Shown: positions 37,387 to 45,762 of the stretch, piece by piece
Position numbering within the stretch: the stretch's first letter is position 1
Layout of the letters: each line of letters starts with the position of its first letter
NCBI RefSeq assembly: GCF_002631185.1
Contig: NZ_PDNU01000027.1
Coordinates: 21,743-85,742, forward strand
Reading direction: 5' to 3'
Length of the DNA: 64,000 bases
From: Teichococcus rhizosphaerae
GTDB lineage: Bacteria; Pseudomonadota; Alphaproteobacteria; Acetobacterales; Acetobacteraceae
Notes under the pieces: generated by a model
The model's database searches: none
What the model was told of the DNA's origin: nothing
Seen by the model: only the letters and a program-made list of their open reading frames with translations
Translations under genes and position numbers: made by a program

Positions 37387-38697
37387 TCAGCGCCCCATCA
37401 GGTCCGGCAGCCAGAGCGAAATCTGCGGATAGGCGATCAGCAGCGCCACGATCACCGCCTCGGCCGCCAGGAACCACAGCAGGCCGCGGAAGATCGTCGG
37501 CAGCGGCACCTCCTTGCCGACGATGCCGCTGACGACATAGGCGTTCATCCCCACCGGCGGCGTCAGCAGGCCGATCTCGAGATACTTGATGACCAGCACG
37601 CCGATCCACACCAGGTCGAGGTTGAGCGCCTGGAACATCGGCAGCAGCACCGGCAGCGTCAGCAGCATCAGCCCGAGCGGATCGAGGAAGCAGCCGAGAA
37701 ACAGGTAGATCAGCGAGGCGCCGATCACCACCAGCAGCGGATCCACCGCCCAGCTTCCCATCAGCCCGGCGAGGAAGCCCGGCATCCCCGACAGCGCCAG
37801 GAAGCGCGACAGCAGCACCGCGCCGATGGCGATGAAGAAGATCGAGGCGGTCCCCTCCAGCGCCTCCATCACCGCCGCGCCCATCGCCGCGCGCGACATC
37901 CGGCCCTGCAGCGCGGCGATGCCGCAGGCGGCGAGCGCGCCGACCGCCGCCGCCTCGGTCGGCGTGGCGACGCCGCCATAGAGGCTGCCGATCACCGCCA
38001 GCACCAGCACCGGGATCGGCCAGACCTGGCGCAGCGCGGCCAGCCGCTCGGCCCAGCCGGCCGGCTCCTCCGCGCGCGGCGCCAGCGCCGGGTTCAGCCA
38101 GCAGCGCAGGATGATCATCGCCGCATAGACCGCCGCCGTCAGCAGCCCCGGCACGATGCCCGCGATCAGCAGCCGGCCGATCGGCTGCTCGGCGAAGATG
38201 CCGTAGAGCACCATCAGGATGCTCGGCGGGATGAGCGAGCCGAGGGTGCCGCTCGCTGCCACCACGGCGGTGGCGAGGCCGGGCTCGTAGCGCGCGCGCA
38301 GCATCTCCGGGATGGCGAGCCGGCCCATCGCCGCCGCCGTCGCCATCGAGGATCCCGAGGCGGCTGCGAAGCCCGCGGCGGCGAAGTTGGTGGCGACCGC
38401 GAGCCCGCCCGGCAGGAAGCCCAGCCACAGCCGCGCGGCGCGGAACAGGCTGCCGGTCATGCCGGTGTGGTAGGCCACCGCCCCCATCAGCAGGAACATC
38501 GGCACCGCCGAGAGCGACCAATGCGCGGCGAATTCGAAGGGCAGCGCGCCGAGCGCGCCGAGCGCCGCCTGCGGGCTCCGCAGCACCGCGATGCCGACGA
38601 CCGACACGCCGCCGAGGGCGACGCCGATCGGCACCCGCAGCGCGATCAGCACGAAGACGGCGCCGAGCCCGGCGAAGCCGATCTGCAGCGGGGTCAT
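37387..38697 (-). CDS. TRAP transporter large permease (DctM-like)
   Basis: A 436-residue membrane protein with about 12 hydrophobic segments. Typical DctM text is ALRVPIGVALGGVSVVGIAV, SAVPMFLLMGAVAYHTGMTG, AASGSSMATAAAMGRLAIPE, SGTLGSLIPPSILMVLYGI, YGGVATPTEAAAVGALAACG and LLTPPVGMNAYVVSGI. The ATG overlaps the upstream Bug stop by ATGA. It needs a DctQ-like partner, which is found only at 41389-41892 beyond a plus-strand gene. Together with the receptor it forms a sodium-driven carboxylate importer. Confidence 0.93.
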   Translation of the reverse strand: MTPLQIGFAGLGAVFVLIALRVPIGVALGGVSVVGIAVLRSPQAALGALGALPFEFAAHWSLSAVPMFLLMGAVAYHTGMTGSLFRAARLWLGFLPGGLAVATNFAAAGFAAASGSSMATAAAMGRLAIPEMLRARYEPGLATAVVAASGTLGSLIPPSILMVLYGIFAEQPIGRLLIAGIVPGLLTAAVYAAMIILRCWLNPALAPRAEEPAGWAERLAALRQVWPIPVLVLAVIGSLYGGVATPTEAAAVGALAACGIAALQGRMSRAAMGAAVMEALEGTASIFFIAIGAVLLSRFLALSGMPGFLAGLMGSWAVDPLLVVIGASLIYLFLGCFLDPLGLMLLTLPVLLPMFQALNLDLVWIGVLVIKYLEIGLLTPPVGMNAYVVSGIVGKEVPLPTIFRGLLWFLAAEAVIVALLIAYPQISLWLPDLMGR

Positions 38698-39719
38698 GCG
38701 GCGGCTCCGGGCCGGGGGCGGCAGGGAGGCGGGCGGCGCCGCGGCATATACTCCACCCTGATCCCGGCTTCGCGGATCAATGCGCCCCAGGTCGCGAGGT
38801 CGGCGGCGAGCAGCGCGCGCAGCTCCTCCGGCCCGCCCTGGCCCATCACCAGCCCGCGCGCTTCCCACTGGGCGCGGAAGGCGGGATCGGCGGTGGCGGC
38901 GCGCATTGCCGCGGCAAGGCGCGCGATGATCGGCTGCGGCGTGCCCGCCGGGGCGAAAAGCGCCTGCCAGAAACTCGCCTGCACGCCGGGCAGCGTCTCC
39001 TGCATCGCCGGCAGGTCGGGCATCAGCGCGATCCGCTCGCGCGCGGTGACGGCGATGGCGCGCGCGCGGCGGTCGGCCAGCAGCGGCGCCGCATCCGACA
39101 CCGTGGCGAGGAAGGCGGGCAGCCGCCCGGCCGTCAGGTCCACCAGCGCCGGCGCCGCGCCGCGATAGGGCACATGCACGAAGGGCGCGCCGGAGGCGCG
39201 GTGGATCATCTCGATCATCAGGTGGTTCACCGCGCCGATGCCCGAGCTGCCGAAGGTCAGCCCGCCCGGCGTGCGCCGCGCGAGGTCGAGGAAACCGGCG
39301 AAGTCGGCCGCCGGCACGTCGGGGTGGAGCACCAGGATGAACGGCGTGTCGTAGAAATGCGCGATCGGCGCCAGTTCGCGCAGCGGGTCCTGCGGCACCA
39401 GCTGCGGCTGCAGCGCCGGCGCGATGGCGAGGCTCGCCGCGCCCATCAGCAGCGTGTAGCCGTCGGCGCGCGCGCGCACGACATGGGCGGCGGCGATGGC
39501 GGCCGCCGCGCCGGTGCGGTTTTCCACCACCACCGGCTGGCCGAGCTCGCGCGCGATCCGCTCGGCCGCCGCGCGCGTCGCCGTGTCGGTCAGCGCCCCG
39601 GCCGGATAGCCGGTGACCAGCGTGACCGGCCGCGCCGGCCAGGCCGCCTCCTGCGCGCGCGCTGCCGCCGGCGCGCCGAGTGCTGCCGCCATCAATGTCC
39701 GCCTGCGGATGCCGCTCAT
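38694..39719 (-). CDS. Bug/TctC-family periplasmic solute-binding protein
   Basis: A 341-residue Bug receptor. ATG 39719 follows GGGAGAGAGG and starts MSGIRRRTLMAAALGAPAAA, a twin-Arg-like leader. Motifs are VTLVTGYPAGALTDTATRAA, QPVVVENRTGAAAAIAAAHV, RADGYTLLMGAASLA and VHVPYRGAAPALVDLTAGRL. Its stop overlaps the TRAP large-permease start (ATGA), an unusual fusion of two receptor systems in one transcript. The C-terminus has about 15 extra basic and Pro-rich residues. Whether it works with the TRAP membrane parts is unknown. Confidence 0.88.
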   Translation of the reverse strand: MSGIRRRTLMAAALGAPAAARAQEAAWPARPVTLVTGYPAGALTDTATRAAAERIARELGQPVVVENRTGAAAAIAAAHVVRARADGYTLLMGAASLAIAPALQPQLVPQDPLRELAPIAHFYDTPFILVLHPDVPAADFAGFLDLARRTPGGLTFGSSGIGAVNHLMIEMIHRASGAPFVHVPYRGAAPALVDLTAGRLPAFLATVSDAAPLLADRRARAIAVTARERIALMPDLPAMQETLPGVQASFWQALFAPAGTPQPIIARLAAAMRAATADPAFRAQWEARGLVMGQGGPEELRALLAADLATWGALIREAGIRVEYMPRRRPPPCRPRPGAAA

Positions 39720-39811
39720 CGCCTCTCTCCCCATCCGCGCCCGTGCCGCGCGCCCCGTTGACGCATCATCGCCCCGCCCGCAGCCTGCGCGCGAAGAAGC
39801 AGGAGGACGCC

Positions 39812-41356
39812 ATGACAGAAAGCCCCGCCGAGCCCGGCATCCTTGGCGCCGCGGCGCTGACCGTCGCGGACCTGTTCCGCGACCGCGCGGCGCGGCACCG
39901 CGACCGCGTCGCGCTCGAACAGGATGGTCGGCGCTGGACCTATGGCGCGCTGGAGGAACGGGTGAACCGCCTCGCCCGCGCGCTCGCCGCGCGCGGCGTC
40001 GGGCGCGGAGAGCGCATCGCCGTGCTGTCGGAGAACCGGCACGAATTCGTCGAGGCCGAACTCGCCGCCGCCTCGCTGGGCGCCATCGTGGCCTGCCAGA
40101 ACTGGCGCCAGTCGCGCGAGGAACTGGCCTATTGCCTCGCCCTTGCCGACCCTTGCCTGTGCCTGGTCTCGGAACGCTTCGAGGCGCGCCTGGCCGAGGC
40201 CGGCGGCGGCGCGCTGCCGGGCCTGGTGTTCGGCCCGCGCTACGAGGCGGCGCTGGCCGCCGAAAGCGCCGCGCCGCCGCCCGACCGCGCCGAGCCGGAA
40301 GACGGCCTCGTCATCCTCTACACCAGCGGCACCACCGGCATGCCGAAGGGCGCGCTCATCAGCCAGCGCGCCATGGTCGCGCGCGCCATCATCGCCCGCG
40401 CCGACCAGAGCGCCTTCCCCGAGGAGACCTTCGTCGCCTGGTCGCCGATGTTCCACATGGGCGCGACCGACAGCGCGCTGGCGGCGCTGATGCATGGCGG
40501 CAAGGTCATCATCCACGACGGCTTCGACCCGGCCGCCCTGGTCGCGGTGCTGGCGCGCGAGGAGCTCGGCTGGCTCTCGGTCATGCCCGGCACCGCCGAG
40601 CCGCTGCTCGAGGAACTGCGCCGCACCGGCGCGCGCCCGCGCGGGGTCCGGCTGGTCGGCGCCATGGCCGACCTGATCGCGCCGGCCGCCATCGCCGAGC
40701 TGACCGAAAGGCTGCAGGCGCCGTTCCGCAACACCTTCGGCTCGACCGAGACCGGCCCCGGCCCGGCCAGCCGCGGCCGCATCCCGGTGGGCGCGACGCC
40801 GGCGCGGCTGTCCAAGGTGCAGAGCTCCTACTGCCGCATCCGCCTGGTGGACCCCGAGGACCGCGAGGTGCCCGACGGCGAGCCCGGCGAGGTCGCCTTC
40901 CGCGGCCCGAGCCTGTTCAGCGGCTACTGGCGCGCGCCCGAGACCAATGCGCGCGACTTCCGCGGCGGCTGGTTCCACATGGGCGACGTGATGCGGCGCA
41001 ACCCCGACGGCACGCTCGATTTCGTGGACCGGGTGAAATACCTCATCAAGTCGGGCGGCGAGAACATCTACCCGGCCGAGATCGAGCGCGTGCTGCTCGC
41101 CTCCCCGCGGGTGAGCGAGGCGGTGGTGGTGCGCCGCCCCGACGCCCGCTGGGGGGAGGTGCCGGTGGCCTTCGTCGCCCGCCGCGACGAGACACTGACC
41201 GAGGCCGAGCTGATCGCCGCCTGCCGCGCCGCCATCGCCGGCTACAAGGTGCCCAAGGAGATCCGCTTCATCGAGGAAGCCGCGCTGCCGCGCAGCACCA
41301 CCGGCAAGATCCGCCGCCACGAGCTGGAGGCGCTGCTGTCCCCGCCTCCCGCCTGA
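39812..41356 (+). CDS. AMP-forming acyl-CoA ligase
   Basis: A 514-residue ANL-superfamily ligase. ATG 39812 has AGGAGG five bases upstream; the frame is open earlier without family sequence. AMP-binding core: VILYTSGTTGMPKGALISQR near residue 170, NTFGSTETGPGPASRG (A5), GGWFHMGDVMRRNPDGTLDF (A7), RVKYLIKSGGENIYPAEIER (A8 hinge) and PRSTTGKIRRHELEAL with the catalytic Lys. It is the only plus-strand gene between 35013 and 49754 and separates the TRAP small permease from the large permease. It probably activates an acid brought in by those systems. Confidence 0.9.
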   Translation: MTESPAEPGILGAAALTVADLFRDRAARHRDRVALEQDGRRWTYGALEERVNRLARALAARGVGRGERIAVLSENRHEFVEAELAAASLGAIVACQNWRQSREELAYCLALADPCLCLVSERFEARLAEAGGGALPGLVFGPRYEAALAAESAAPPPDRAEPEDGLVILYTSGTTGMPKGALISQRAMVARAIIARADQSAFPEETFVAWSPMFHMGATDSALAALMHGGKVIIHDGFDPAALVAVLAREELGWLSVMPGTAEPLLEELRRTGARPRGVRLVGAMADLIAPAAIAELTERLQAPFRNTFGSTETGPGPASRGRIPVGATPARLSKVQSSYCRIRLVDPEDREVPDGEPGEVAFRGPSLFSGYWRAPETNARDFRGGWFHMGDVMRRNPDGTLDFVDRVKYLIKSGGENIYPAEIERVLLASPRVSEAVVVRRPDARWGEVPVAFVARRDETLTEAELIAACRAAIAGYKVPKEIRFIEEAALPRSTTGKIRRHELEALLSPPPA

Positions 41357-41388
41357 ACCGGCGGGCATCGCCCAGGGCGCGGCGCGCG

Positions 41389-41892
41389 TCACGGCGCCGG
41401 CGCCCGGGGCGGCGCCACCTCGCGCACGGCCTGCAGCAGCATCCACGCCGCCATCGACCAGGTGCCGAGCGGCACCGCCCAGCGCGTCGGCCAGATCAGC
41501 ACGTCGAAGGCGACCGCGCCGGTGGCCTCGCCGACCTGCGTCATCTCCCACGCCTCCTCGGCGCCGGCCCAGCCGAAGGCGGCCAGATAGACGGCCGAGA
41601 GCAGCAGCGCCGCCGCCTCCACCGCGCGGCGCGCGGGCGCCGGCAGGCGTTCGGTGAACAGCGTCACCGCAATGTGGTGGCGCTTGCGCTGCACATGGGC
41701 GAAGGGAAAGAACACCGTGGCCGCCATGAAGTAGTAGGAGACCATCTCGAGCGTGCCGGGCACCGGCCAGCGGAACAGGTATTTCAGCGTCACGTCGAGC
41801 GTGACGTTGACCATCATCAGCAGCAGCGCCGCCCCGGCGATCCACAGCATCGCCGCGGTGGCGGCATCGAGCGCGCCTTCGGCGGTTCGCAT
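41389..41892 (-). CDS. TRAP transporter small permease (DctQ-like)
   Basis: A 167-residue protein with four hydrophobic segments (about residues 14-34, 47-65, 89-109 and 132-152). TLDVTLKYLFRWPVPGTLEM matches the conserved DctQ N-R/KYxFxxP-xxW/LxxEx motif, and VQRKRHHIAVTLFTERLPAP is the conserved cytoplasmic loop (H-I-x-V). It is 19 bp after an acyl-CoA dehydrogenase and is the last gene of the ten-gene operon. No large permease adjoins it; the one at 37387-38697 is the likely partner. A typical TRAP operon keeps P, Q and M together, so this split is unusual. Confidence 0.85.
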   Translation of the reverse strand: MRTAEGALDAATAAMLWIAGAALLLMMVNVTLDVTLKYLFRWPVPGTLEMVSYYFMAATVFFPFAHVQRKRHHIAVTLFTERLPAPARRAVEAAALLLSAVYLAAFGWAGAEEAWEMTQVGEATGAVAFDVLIWPTRWAVPLGTWSMAAWMLLQAVREVAPPRAPAP

Positions 41893-41911
41893 GACCGCGC
41901 CCCCCTGCCGC

Positions 41912-43072
41912 TCACAGCCCCATGCGGCGGGCGATGATCCCGCGCATGATCTCGCTGGTGCCGCCGCCGATGGTGCCCACGCGCGCGTCGCGGAAATACA
42001 TCTGCATGTCGTGGTCCATCATGTAGCCGGCCCCGCCCATGATCTGGATGCCCATGTCGGCGCAGCGGCTGTTGTTCTCGGTCGCCACGACCTTGGCGAT
42101 GGTGGTCTCGCTCACCGGGTCGAGGCCGGCATCCATCATCTCCGCCGCTCGGTAGGTCAGGGCGCGCGCCGCCTCGGCCATCATCCGCATGTCGGCGAAT
42201 TTGTGCGCCACCGCCTGGAACTCGGTGATCCGCCGGCCGAAGGCGGTGCGATCGAGCGCGAAGTCGCGGGCGTCGTCGATGATGCGCTGGCAATTGCCGC
42301 TCGCCGCCGCGGCGAGGCAGAGCCGCTCGACATTGAGCCCGCGCATCAGGTTGCTCCAGCCCTGGCCGCGCCCGCCCAGCATGCGCGCGGCGGGCACGCG
42401 CACATCGTCGAAGAACACCTCGTTCACATGGATCATCCGCCGCCCCAGCGCGCGCAGCGGCCGGATGGTCAGCCCCGGGCTGCGCGCATCCACCAGGAAC
42501 ACGGTGATGCCGCGATGGCCGGCATCGGCCTCGGTCTTGGTCACCACCGCGAGGTGGTGCGCGACATGGGCGCAGGTGATGTAGATCTTCTGCCCGGTGA
42601 TGACGAAGTCCTCGCCGTCCTGCACCGCGCGGGTGCGGATCGCCGCGGCGTCCGAACCGGTATGCGGCTCAGTCAGGCAGAAGGCGAGCCGGGTCTCGCC
42701 GCGCAGCAGGCCCGGCATGATCTCGGCCTTCAGCGCCTCCGATCCGCCGAGCAGCTGCCGCCCGCCATAGATCGCCGTGGTCAGCCAGGCCGAGGCCATC
42801 TGCGCGCTGTGCCAGGAGACGGCCTCGACGAAGACCGCGAGGTCCTTGAACGAGCCGCCCGCGCCGCCGATCGCCGTGGGGAAGGGCAGGCCGAGCCAGC
42901 CGTCCCGCGCCAGCGCCTCATAGGCGTCGAAGGGGAACTCGCCGGCCTCGTCGAGCGTGCGGATGCGCTCGCGCGGCAGCACGCGGGCGAGCAGCGCCCG
43001 CACGCTGTCACGCATCATGCGCTGTTCGTCGGTCAGGCCGAAATCGCGCCCAGGATCCTGCATCGCCATCAT
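41912..43072 (-). CDS. Acyl-CoA dehydrogenase
   Basis: A 386-residue acyl-CoA dehydrogenase. ATG 43072 overlaps the preceding stop (ATGA) and has AGGGAG upstream; ATG 43069 and 43063 are also possible. Segments are GLPFPTAIGGAGGSFKDLAV, FCLTEPHTGSDAAAIRTRAV, GQKIYITCAHVAHHLAVV, RPLRALGRRMIHVNEVFFDD and MGGAGYMMDHDMQMYFRDAR. It then has TIGGGTSEIMR, with Gly where medium-chain enzymes have the catalytic Glu. It is downstream of the nitronate-monooxygenase-like gene and before the TRAP small permease. Substrate unknown. Confidence 0.87.
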   Translation of the reverse strand: MMAMQDPGRDFGLTDEQRMMRDSVRALLARVLPRERIRTLDEAGEFPFDAYEALARDGWLGLPFPTAIGGAGGSFKDLAVFVEAVSWHSAQMASAWLTTAIYGGRQLLGGSEALKAEIMPGLLRGETRLAFCLTEPHTGSDAAAIRTRAVQDGEDFVITGQKIYITCAHVAHHLAVVTKTEADAGHRGITVFLVDARSPGLTIRPLRALGRRMIHVNEVFFDDVRVPAARMLGGRGQGWSNLMRGLNVERLCLAAAASGNCQRIIDDARDFALDRTAFGRRITEFQAVAHKFADMRMMAEAARALTYRAAEMMDAGLDPVSETTIAKVVATENNSRCADMGIQIMGGAGYMMDHDMQMYFRDARVGTIGGGTSEIMRGIIARRMGL

Positions 43073-44058
43073 CCTTCTCCCTGCGCGCCCGCCAGCGCCG
43101 CCGCGCGTCCCGCCGCCGCGCGCGCCCCGGCGACGATGCGCGCCACCACCTCCCCCGCCGGGGGCAAATCGTCGATCAGGCCGACCGCCTGGCCGGCCCA
43201 GACCAGCCCCTCGTCGAGCGCGCCGCCGACCGCGGCGCGTTCATTCGCCGCCCAGTCCACCATGGCGAGCACGCTGTCGCGGTCCGCCCCCGCCTTCTCC
43301 GCCGCCTGGATGCGGCGGGTCCAGGCGCTGTCCAGCACCCGGCCGGGCATGCCGAGGCTCTGCTTGATGACCAGCGTGTCCTCGGGCTGCGCCGCCAGCA
43401 GCGCCGCCTTGTAGCGTTCATGCGCCGCCGCCTCGCGGGTGGCGACGAAGCGCGTGCCGAGCTCGATCCCGTCCGCGCCGAGCGCCAGCGCCGCGGCCAG
43501 GCCGCGCCCGTCCACGATGCCCCCGCTCGCCAGCACCGGGATGCCGACGGCATCCACGACCATCGGCACCGCCACCATCGTCGTCAGGTCCGAACGGCCG
43601 AGATGGCCGCCGCCCTCGTAGCCCACCGTCGCCACCACGTCGGCGCCGGCCTGTTCCGCCTTGCGCGCCTGCTCGGCGCCGGCCACCAGCACCAGGGTGC
43701 GGGTGCCGGTGCCCGCCAGCCGGTCGATCCAGGGCCGCGGATTGCCCGCGGTGAAGGAGAGCACCGGCACACCTTCCTCGACCGAGAGATCCACCAGCGC
43801 CGAGATGTCGATCCGCCCGATCGGGAAGTTCACCGCGAAGGGTGCGGCGGTCAGCGCCTTGGCCTTGCGGATCTCGGCGCGCAGCAGCTCGGGCTGGTGC
43901 AGCCCGGCCATGGCGATCTGGCCGAGGCCGCCGGCCGCCGAGACCGCCGCCGCCAGCTCCGCCCGCGCGACGCGCGCGAGCCCGCCCTGCACGATCGGGT
44001 AGCGGATGCCGAGCACGCGCGTCGCGCGCGTCTCCATCCGGTCGGCGGCGCCGTTCAT
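43069..44058 (-). CDS. Nitronate monooxygenase / FabK-like FMN protein
   Basis: A 329-residue FMN-dependent TIM barrel of the 2-nitropropane dioxygenase family. RVLGIRYPIVQGGLARVARA at the start, AVSAAGGLGQIAMAGLHQPE, GADVVATVGYEGGGHLGRSD (the family Gly-rich FMN loop with the conserved His), VPVLASGGIVDGRGLAAALA and GIELGTRFVATREAAAHERY. Members oxidise nitronates, but FabK-like relatives reduce enoyl thioesters, and homologues are common inside beta-oxidation operons with unknown role. It starts 7 bp after the MaoC gene and its stop overlaps the next start. Confidence 0.83.
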   Translation of the reverse strand: MNGAADRMETRATRVLGIRYPIVQGGLARVARAELAAAVSAAGGLGQIAMAGLHQPELLRAEIRKAKALTAAPFAVNFPIGRIDISALVDLSVEEGVPVLSFTAGNPRPWIDRLAGTGTRTLVLVAGAEQARKAEQAGADVVATVGYEGGGHLGRSDLTTMVAVPMVVDAVGIPVLASGGIVDGRGLAAALALGADGIELGTRFVATREAAAHERYKAALLAAQPEDTLVIKQSLGMPGRVLDSAWTRRIQAAEKAGADRDSVLAMVDWAANERAAVGGALDEGLVWAGQAVGLIDDLPPAGEVVARIVAGARAAAGRAAALAGAQGEG

Positions 44059-44065
44059 CGCGCGC

Positions 44066-44533
44066 TCAGCCCGGCCGGCGGCGATAGAGCAGGGTCGCGC
44101 GCATCTCCTGCGCCACCGTGCCGTCCTGCTTCACGCAGCGCCGGTCGAGCGTGACGGTACCGCGGTCCGGCTTGCTCGATTCCTTCTTCGCCACCACCTT
44201 CGCCACCATGCGGATGGTGTCGCCGTGCTTGACCGGGGAGAGCATCTTCCAGCCGTCGATCTGCAGCAGCGCGAGCAGCGTGCCGTCATTGATGCCGCTG
44301 GCGTAGGTGAGGCCGCCCATCACCGCATAGACCAGCGGCCCATGGGCGATCGGCTCGCCGAACTGGGTGGTGCGGCAATACTCGAAATTGGTGTGGACCT
44401 CGTTGAAGTCGCCCGACAGGCAGGCGAAGTTGACGATGTCGGTCGAGGTGATGGTACGCGCCGGCGTCGTCAGCTCCTGGCCGATCTCGAAATCCTCGAA
44501 ATACATCCCGCGCGGCTTGCCTGCGGTGGTCAT
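44066..44533 (-). CDS. MaoC-family (R)-specific enoyl-CoA hydratase-like protein
   Basis: A 155-residue single hot-dog protein. ATG 44533 follows GAGGAACGGAGC; an open frame continues upstream as shadow of the thiolase gene. The hydratase-2 motif is FACLSGDFNEVHTNFEYCRT, with Asp and His five residues apart as required, followed by FGEPIAHGPLVYAVMGGLTY. It lies 13 bp after the thiolase-like gene. In steroid side-chain clusters a MaoC hydratase supplies the 3-hydroxyacyl-CoA that the thiolase-like/DUF35 aldolase cleaves, and the same pairing is plausible here. Confidence 0.87.
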   Translation of the reverse strand: MTTAGKPRGMYFEDFEIGQELTTPARTITSTDIVNFACLSGDFNEVHTNFEYCRTTQFGEPIAHGPLVYAVMGGLTYASGINDGTLLALLQIDGWKMLSPVKHGDTIRMVAKVVAKKESSKPDRGTVTLDRRCVKQDGTVAQEMRATLLYRRRPG

Positions 44534-44546
44534 GCTCCGTTCCTCC

Positions 44547-45725
44547 TCACGCCTTGTCCTTGCCGAGCAGCATCGTGCAGTGGGAGGACAGGATGCCGCC
44601 CTCATTGTGCACCAGCGCGATCTCGGCGCCTTCCACCTGCCGCGCGCCGAGGCCGCCGCGCAGCTGGCGCACCGCCTCGACGATGCCGAACAGCCCGCCC
44701 GCCGCGCCCGCATGGGCGTGGGAGAGCATGCCGCCATGGGTGTTCACCGGCACCGCGCCGCCGCCGATCGCCGCCCGCCCGTCGAGCCAGTAGCGGCCGC
44801 CCTCGCCGCGCGGGCAGAGCCCGAGCTCCTCGGCCTCGATGATCGGCACGATGCTGAAGCAGTCGTACAGCTCGGCCACGTCGATGTCCGCCGGGCCGAG
44901 CCCGGCCATGCGATAGGCCGCGGCGCCCGAGCGCGTGGCGCCGAACTCGGTCAGGCTCGGCGCGCACATGATGTGCTCATGCGTGTGGAACTCGCCGATG
45001 CCGAGCAGGTAGGCCGGCTTCGCGCGCAGGTCGGCCGCCCGCTCGGCCGAGGTGACGATGAAGGCGCCCCCCGCATCGGAGATCAGGCAGCAATCGAGCA
45101 TGCCGAGCGGATCGGCGATCGGCTTGGCCGCGAGCACCTGCTCGCGCGTCAGCGGCGCCTTCATGTGGGCGTTGGGGTGCAGCAGCGCGTGCCGGCGCGT
45201 GGTCGCGGCCACCTCGGCCATCTGCTCGCGCGTGGTGCCGTATTCCAGCATGTGGCGGCGCGCGATCATGGCGTAGAAGCCGGGGATCGAGGATCCGTAG
45301 GGCTGCTCGAAATACGGGTGGCCGACCGCGGTCAGCGCCGCCACCGCCTGGTCGCGGCTCTGGCCGGTGGCGCGGTTCTCGCCGGCGGTCACCAGCACCA
45401 CCTCGGCCTGGCCGGCGACGATCGCCTCGGCCGCGTGCTTCAGCATCACCGCCGGCGTCGCCCCGCCCACCACGAGGGAGGCGTTGAAGCGCGGCTGCAG
45501 GCCGAGATACTCGCACAGCACCGAGCCGAGCATGAAATAGGGCTCGGTGAAGGAATAGGCGGTCAGCAGCCCGTCGATGTCCGACGGCTTCAGACCGGCA
45601 TCGTCCAGCGCGCGCTTCGCCGCCTGGGCATTCAGCCCGAGTCCGGTCATGCCCGGCACCTTGCCGATGTCGGATTCGCCGACGCCGACGATCGCCACCC
45701 GGTTCCGCAGGCTCGTCTCGCTCAT
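44547..45725 (-). CDS. Thiolase-like protein (SCP2/Ltp2 type) lacking the nucleophilic Cys
   Basis: A 392-residue thiolase-fold protein. RVAIVGVGESDIGKVPGMTG, DAGLKPSDIDGLLTAYSFTE and, near residue 85, VVGGATPAVMLKHAAEAIVA, where true thiolases have NNCATG; the reactive Cys is replaced by Gly. ELYDCFSIVPIIEAEELGLC then PRGEGGRYW, and PVNTHGGMLSHAHAGAAGG match the Ltp2-type retro-aldolases of steroid side-chain degradation, which work bound to a DUF35 protein. Such a partner is encoded at 46909-47325. Retro-aldol cleavage of a 3-hydroxyacyl-CoA is therefore the favoured role; a degenerate thiolase is the alternative. Confidence 0.83.
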   Translation of the reverse strand: MSETSLRNRVAIVGVGESDIGKVPGMTGLGLNAQAAKRALDDAGLKPSDIDGLLTAYSFTEPYFMLGSVLCEYLGLQPRFNASLVVGGATPAVMLKHAAEAIVAGQAEVVLVTAGENRATGQSRDQAVAALTAVGHPYFEQPYGSSIPGFYAMIARRHMLEYGTTREQMAEVAATTRRHALLHPNAHMKAPLTREQVLAAKPIADPLGMLDCCLISDAGGAFIVTSAERAADLRAKPAYLLGIGEFHTHEHIMCAPSLTEFGATRSGAAAYRMAGLGPADIDVAELYDCFSIVPIIEAEELGLCPRGEGGRYWLDGRAAIGGGAVPVNTHGGMLSHAHAGAAGGLFGIVEAVRQLRGGLGARQVEGAEIALVHNEGGILSSHCTMLLGKDKA

Positions 45726-45762
45726 CTTCCCGCTTCCTTGCCGCGGCGTCCCGTCGCGCCGT

